Origin: Phyto melanocephala
Taxonomy: Eukaryota > Arthropoda > Insecta > Diptera > Rhinophoridae
NCBI GenBank assembly: GCA_941918925.1
Contig: OW799233.1
Span: 1,976,001-2,040,000, forward strand
DNA: 64,000 bases
Reading direction: 5' to 3'
The position numbers were made by a program, and so were the translations under genes. The notes under the pieces were generated by a model. It had not been told where the DNA came from. It made no database searches and saw nothing but the letters and a program-made list of their open reading frames with translations. Shown in pieces: positions 58,784 through 64,000 of this stretch; position 1 is the stretch's first letter, and each line of letters starts with the position of its first letter.

Positions 58784-60054
58784 TTGTATTTTTAAAATCA
58801 ATTTATTTTTAAAATGAAATTTATTTAACAAATTTACGTCTACAAATCTTTGTGTAATTTCGATAATGATGCAATTTAGCATTGAACAGTTTTTCGTTCT
58901 GTTTATTATTTAAAAATTTCGACATTTCATTGACATGCTATGGAAAAAACTTGCATGCAAACATTAAATATACACACCCACACATTTACAGTATATTTTG
59001 CATTAAACAATTCTTAATATATATTTGTATATGTATTAATAATTTTTTTTTTAAATTGTTGAATTAAGAGAATTTTTGAGTTATATGTTTGAGTTGACGT
59101 TTATTAAAAGAGCCTTAACTTAGAATTAAATTAAATTAAAAAGCAATCATGCTTAAAAAGCATTTGCTTACCGTTTTGCTAAACTGTTTGTATAGGAAAG
59201 CAGAACAAACTATGTCTTCTGTACTGTTTATGATATTAGGAATATAATTAAGGAGAAACATTTATTTAAATACTAATTCTTTTCTATATTTTCTCCTTGC
59301 TTACTGGGAGAGTCATGATTAAGCGGTTTCTGGTAGGGTTGAAATAAACGCTTATAATTTGTAAATACGAGACCTACTAAGTGGGCGATCTCAGGTAAAA
59401 ATCAAACCTTCTGCAAGTCCTCCTGGAAGCAGGTAAACGATTAAAAAAGCTCTCTTTAGTAATGAAGTGTGTTTATAAAAGTTCATAGGTTAGTTTTACA
59501 TATTCAAATTTTAATAAAACATAATTGGTCCTAGCTTCTTCTTGGCCATTTAAATTTATAAAATATAAATACGTTTATGTATATTTATGTTTATACACGT
59601 TATTTACACATTTGTTGATGCATTAGCATTTGTAAATATTTACAAATACAAATAAGTAGTTGAAGGTTATGTTGCATAATATTATTACTATTTGCAAGTT
59701 TTAGCTGACGTCATACAAATGTACGCGTGCATCTCTCATATAAGAGAAAGTCTAAGTTAACTGAGGTAGAAAGAGAGTAAGAAAGCTGCATTAACAGCGT
59801 TGTCAACTCGCTGCTTTTAGAAGTTTTTTGTGCTTTTTACAGTTTTTGTCTTGCAAAATTTTCCAGACAGGGTTTGGTGGTTTTTTTTTTTTTTTAATTT
59901 TTATGCTCTTCTTTTTCTTTTTGTAAGGGAAATTTCTTAAGATATAAACCTACAAAAATTTTACTTTATTATATACAATGATATGAAGCTGAAATTAAAA
60001 CAAAATATATTGTAACTAGTAATAAGAAAAATGATAAAAGATTGGTAGAGATCA
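58784..60054. other. AT-rich DNA
   Basis: No gene was recognised. A palindromic CRE TGACGTCA lies at 59706-59713. Confidence 0.3.
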
Positions 60055-60278
60055 ATGCCCCTGTGGACTAGTCAGTAAAGGACAAGTCAGTTGTTCGGGG
60101 GTTGCGGGTTCGATTCCCGCCGGAGACTCTGGAATTGTCTGCTTCTCTTTCTCTTCTATCCTAAATATTTCTATTCTTATTCTATTCTTCTCTCTATTAA
60201 GGCGTCACAATGGACCGTAATGGTCTCCGAGTGAAGGTGTGAGGGTAACTTTGCACCAGCCTTACCTACCTACCTACC
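60055..60278 (+). mobile_element. tRNA-derived SINE, second copy
   Basis: The head TGCCCCTGTGGACTAGTCAG carries the A-box-like element. The B box GGTTCGATTCC (60107-60117) matches the pol III consensus perfectly, better than the copy at 16179. The pyrimidine-rich body is conserved, and the 3' end is (CTAC)n (CTTACCTACCTACCTACC). No clear target duplication was found. Confidence 0.85.
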
Positions 60279-63200
60279 ATGCTTATTATGACAACTTGTC
60301 AGTTTATTATTTTATATTTTATATTATTATATACTTAATATATATTCTGATGCTTGTTCCACTAAAAGCACCTACATTTTATAATAATATATTGTCACGA
60401 GAACTCAATATGTAAGCAAAGTTTATTGGACGTATTGAAAATAATGAAAAGAAAATTACATTGAAATATTTAATGTATTTTTCAGTTCGTATGGAGATGT
60501 ACTTATCGAAGCTTAAATAAAGTAAATAGTAGTGCAAACGACTTTCCACAATTTCACAGAGGAAATATTTATACTGATGGTAATGTTAGTAAGATACCAA
60601 GTAATATTGGAGATGTCCATAAACTAGTTATTTTTCAACCGAATAACTACTTATTTTTGTTTGAGTTGTCCTAGAAATCATGACTCTCGCTTACAAATGC
60701 ACTTACCTAAAGCAATTAAGTTGGAAGTTTTCAATTAAGCTGAATATTTTTGTATATAAAGTTTATTTATAAAGTTAATTCTAGCAACTAGTTTACTGTT
60801 TAAAAAATAGATAAGTAAAATAATAGTGTTGGTAACGTCGCCTCATTACTATGTAATGTATAAAAACATATACAACCTATTACATTACCTATTATTTTCT
60901 TTAATTACTCACTTATGCTTCTTAGTTTTGGTGCTTTGTGAAATTTTAAAGTTGACAATGCTGTGCATTACTACACCACTACACTTACATTAATAACTGT
61001 TATTTTAGCAAGTAATGCAGCTGTATTAAAAAGGGGTTAATAAAAAGCTCATGTGTATAGGAAAAAGGAAACCCAAATCAAAAATCCTTCGCTACTTTTA
61101 GTTGGCTGGGTTAAATTACATATTCTAGATGTAGTAGCAAACTTTTTTTTTTTTTTTTTTTAATATTTTATTATAAAAGTGTAAGTGCACTTTAGTTGTA
61201 TTAAATATAAGAAAAAAAAGAATGTTTCTTTTGTTTTAAAAACACGTTAAAAGTTTTTGCTGCAAATTTTTACATTCAGTTTTATTAAGTGTGTTGGCTG
61301 TTATACATCAATTGAAAATTAGTAAATAATTAAAACAATTTAGTTTAAAGAATATATCGGTAAAATAAAAAGCCTTTCAAATAAGTGTAATGAAAAGTTT
61401 ATAAACGAATAAGTCAGTGGTTATTTTAAATAAACTTAAGTGTAAATCTTTTGTTTGATTTATTTAAAAAATTTTTAAATCAAGGATAACAAATCACTTT
61501 TAAACATAATTACTTTGGAAGGCATGTATGTGTGATAGTTATTATTATTTTTATTTTCATTTGGCTTAATAAGAAAGTCTCTAAAAAATAAGATAAACAT
61601 ACTTGTATGGACGTACACATTAATTTTACATTTATATAAATCCTTTGTTAATCAATTACCAAATTCCCCTATATTCGGGTTAGATTTTGTTAGAAAATAA
61701 TACATATTTAAAGTAAAAAAATGTCGTTTCCCAAACAAAGCTTTGCATATTTAAAAGTTGACGGGTATAATTTATTAATTAAATCCACAAAATTAAAAAC
61801 AAGTTTCGTTTATGTTGAAAATTCAATTTTCTTTTTTTTATTTTAAGCATTTGTTTGTTTGTTTTATCTTTTTTGTTTTTATTTTTTTTTTATTTTGTTT
61901 TTAAGTGATAGAGTATTGGCATGTGTTGGCTCTTATAAATTTGCTGAATGTATTAAACAAAATGTGTCGAAACACTTAGAAATACTGACACAGTTACTCA
62001 CACATGTATATGCACACACGTGAATTAACACATTCATTTGCTCACACTCAACCATTTGCGTTTTAGTAATTTGAAATCACCTTGTCAACAAGTGGAAGTT
62101 TTATTTTGGTCATTAGCGACTAAATAGTATAATTTACATTATTTTTTAACTTTGATCCAGAAATTTGCATTCATACAATAAAGTAAATAGAAGAGCAGAA
62201 CACAACTCAGTACATTGTTAGTAATTTGTATAGTGATCGGATATATATCTTAATATACATATACATGTTACTGCATTGTACTTAAATTTCGGATGTGTAT
62301 TTAGGTAGGTACGTAAATTGTTTAGATTTCCAATTGGTGATACTGCAACCGAGTTATAGTCAGTTGTTTTTAAATAAATTTTGTTTAACCATTTACATTG
62401 ACAGTAAAACACAGTCGATGGCACAGTGATCCAGTTCTTTTATTGTGAATAATTTTTAGACTAATACTAAAAGTTTTCCAATAAATCATACTTAATTTTT
62501 ATTGTACTTAAACATCGATCAATGGCTTATTTTACTTCTGTGTAATTGAAATGGAAAAAGTAACTAGAAATGGATCGCACTCTTTTTAGTTAGAATACAA
62601 AAATTTATTCATCTTACGAGTATAAATGAGTTACAACTTTTGTTATGTGTTTTAAGATTTGATAGAAAGTCTAATCATATTTTTTTGAAATTGACAGAGG
62701 AAAGTATTGGGCTGAGTACTACAGTGCGAGATGTTGTTTTTTTCCCAAACAGTGTTACTTTTATAGCCTAGTACCAAGGCATGTTCCTACAGTTGTTTTG
62801 ATATTTTAATTTAAAAAAGGATTTATATACATATATTTGTAAAAACACATTATAAATGTTGCAAAGGCAACAAATATACATAAATTTGGTACGCTTATTA
62901 TCCAAAAAGCACACTTAAGTTACTTGTATAATTCCGAAACCAAAATCTCATTTTCCATCCCTGCATTAACAAATGAAATTAAAGCAAATTCAACAGATTT
63001 TGACGATAAGCTTCCCCATCAGTTGGGCTTATAATTTCACCAATATGATGAGAGTTTGACATACAAGAATAATTTTTTAAACGAGAAAAAATAAAAAAAA
63101 TAAAAATTTATCACATTTTATACATTATATGTTTTAATGTTATAAACAGAGTAGTGATTAGACAACATTATTTCAGAAGTATTTCTTACCATTTGTTTAT

Positions 63201-64000
63201 AAAGTTTGACAGCAATTCGCATGAAATATTGAACAGGATATGTACCAGGCTTATGGTAAGAAAATTAAATTTGATTTCGTTGTGCTTATAGTCTTTTGTA
63301 TATGAAATTGTCTGTAGAATAATAAGAATCTTTATTACTTAATGAATGAAAAGTTTTCTAGAAAAACATACAGAACTTTTCATAAATATAGAAATTGAAA
63401 GGGGCTTCTTAAGACATCATTAATATAAAAATGTTTTATATATATTTTATAAGAGTCCAATTGTAAATACCTGCAATTATTGTTTTTTAATTTTATGTCA
63501 TTGATTTGTTAATTTAATCATACTTGCAACCATTTGATCAGTCATACATACATACATACATACATAAATACGTAGATACTTTCGCTTCTCTTCATCGATA
63601 ACTTGGCATATTGACTTTCCCAACACTTAACAAACATACTAACTAACTACATACACATGTATTTAGATACTTACGCAGATAATACCAGGGAAATAATTAG
63701 GTAGTTTGTGTGTTAGTATAACGTTATATCAACATTTGGGTCATTTCCTCCACGTGTAAACGATTCAAAAAACGGTATTTATTTATTCCTCTGCCATTAT
63801 TGCGAACAACAAGTGTGTATGTACAAGACAGCACAAGCGTGTGAATGAATGAGTAAATGTTGAAAATAAAAAATAATGTGTTTTTTTAAGAGTAAATGCG
63901 TAAAAAGAAAAGCTGTTAATAAATGATTGTCAGAATTAATTTTTTTTTGTTTAAATATCAATTCTTAAAAATTTTGCTTAAACTTGGGTATTTTTGGGCA
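60279..64000. other. AT-rich DNA without genes
   Basis: No gene or element was recognised. It includes T-runs (61144-61162) and a (TACA)n microsatellite at 63543-63566. All open frames are short and without motifs. Confidence 0.35.
63543..63566 (+). repeat. (CATA)n microsatellite
   Basis: Six copies of CATA; the complement of the common TATG repeat. Confidence 0.85.

Noticed and set aside
1..64000. CRISPR array or bacterial-type operon
   Set aside because: No regularly spaced direct repeats with unique spacers. Base composition, SINEs and TA-flanked transposons are those of a fly genome.

Overview
The window reads as AT-rich, gene-poor nuclear DNA of a cyclorrhaphan (higher) fly. The clues are abundant (TATG)n and (TA)n microsatellites, a dispersed fly-type repeat ending in a CGGC/GCCG hairpin plus CTTACTTGTT, (GTCY)n next to (TA)n tracts of the 'mini-me' type, tRNA-derived SINEs, and Tc1/mariner relics of the DD34E and DD41D classes. 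The exact family cannot be fixed from the sequence; a calyptrate fly would fit. No complete host gene, tRNA, rRNA or CRISPR array was found. The window is most likely intergenic DNA or part of a very large intron. Nearly everything interpretable is mobile DNA.

Layout. 1-4.2 kb: unique AT-rich DNA with a broken RNase H/zinc-knuckle end of a non-LTR retrotransposon (1.3-2.05 kb). 4.2-6.7 kb: a composite repeat with a GC-richer inverted repeat, four ~119-bp tandem units and a (GTCA)n-(TA)n end. 9.3-14.3 kb: mariner relic, short shared repeats, decayed reverse transcriptase, and a mariner deletion copy with both ends. 16.2 kb: SINE with a perfect 12-bp target duplication. 20-22.3 kb: another mariner relic and a reverse transcriptase fragment interrupted by a MITE. 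23.8-28.6 kb: MITE cluster, including two hAT-like elements with perfect 8-bp target duplications. 32.7-34.7 kb: nested copies of the dispersed fly repeat, with further copies at 37.9, 38.5 and 55.7 kb and relics at 23.8 and 58.6 kb. 38.2 kb: a 350-bp fold-back element. 40.1-41.0 kb: an exon-like stretch and a mariner relic with a mutated catalytic Asp. 41.9-43.4 kb: a cluster of TAGGTA motifs. 46-53 kb: a Tc1-like element with almost identical 215-bp inverted repeats but a frameshifted transposase (47.3-48.9 kb), a second decayed RT/RNase H region, and a DD41D mariner deletion derivative. 53-64 kb: mostly unique AT-rich sequence with a second SINE at 60 kb.

The elements do not form a pathway. 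They record successive insertions: a dead Tc1 element whose ends are still fresh, older DD41D relics, MITEs that probably depended on transposases encoded elsewhere, and a dispersed repeat that has inserted into its own copies. No new enzymatic system was found. The most distinctive material is the MITE family sharing a CAGCTGAT subterminal block, the self-nested hairpin-ended repeat with a tRNA-like B box, and the TAGGTA cluster.
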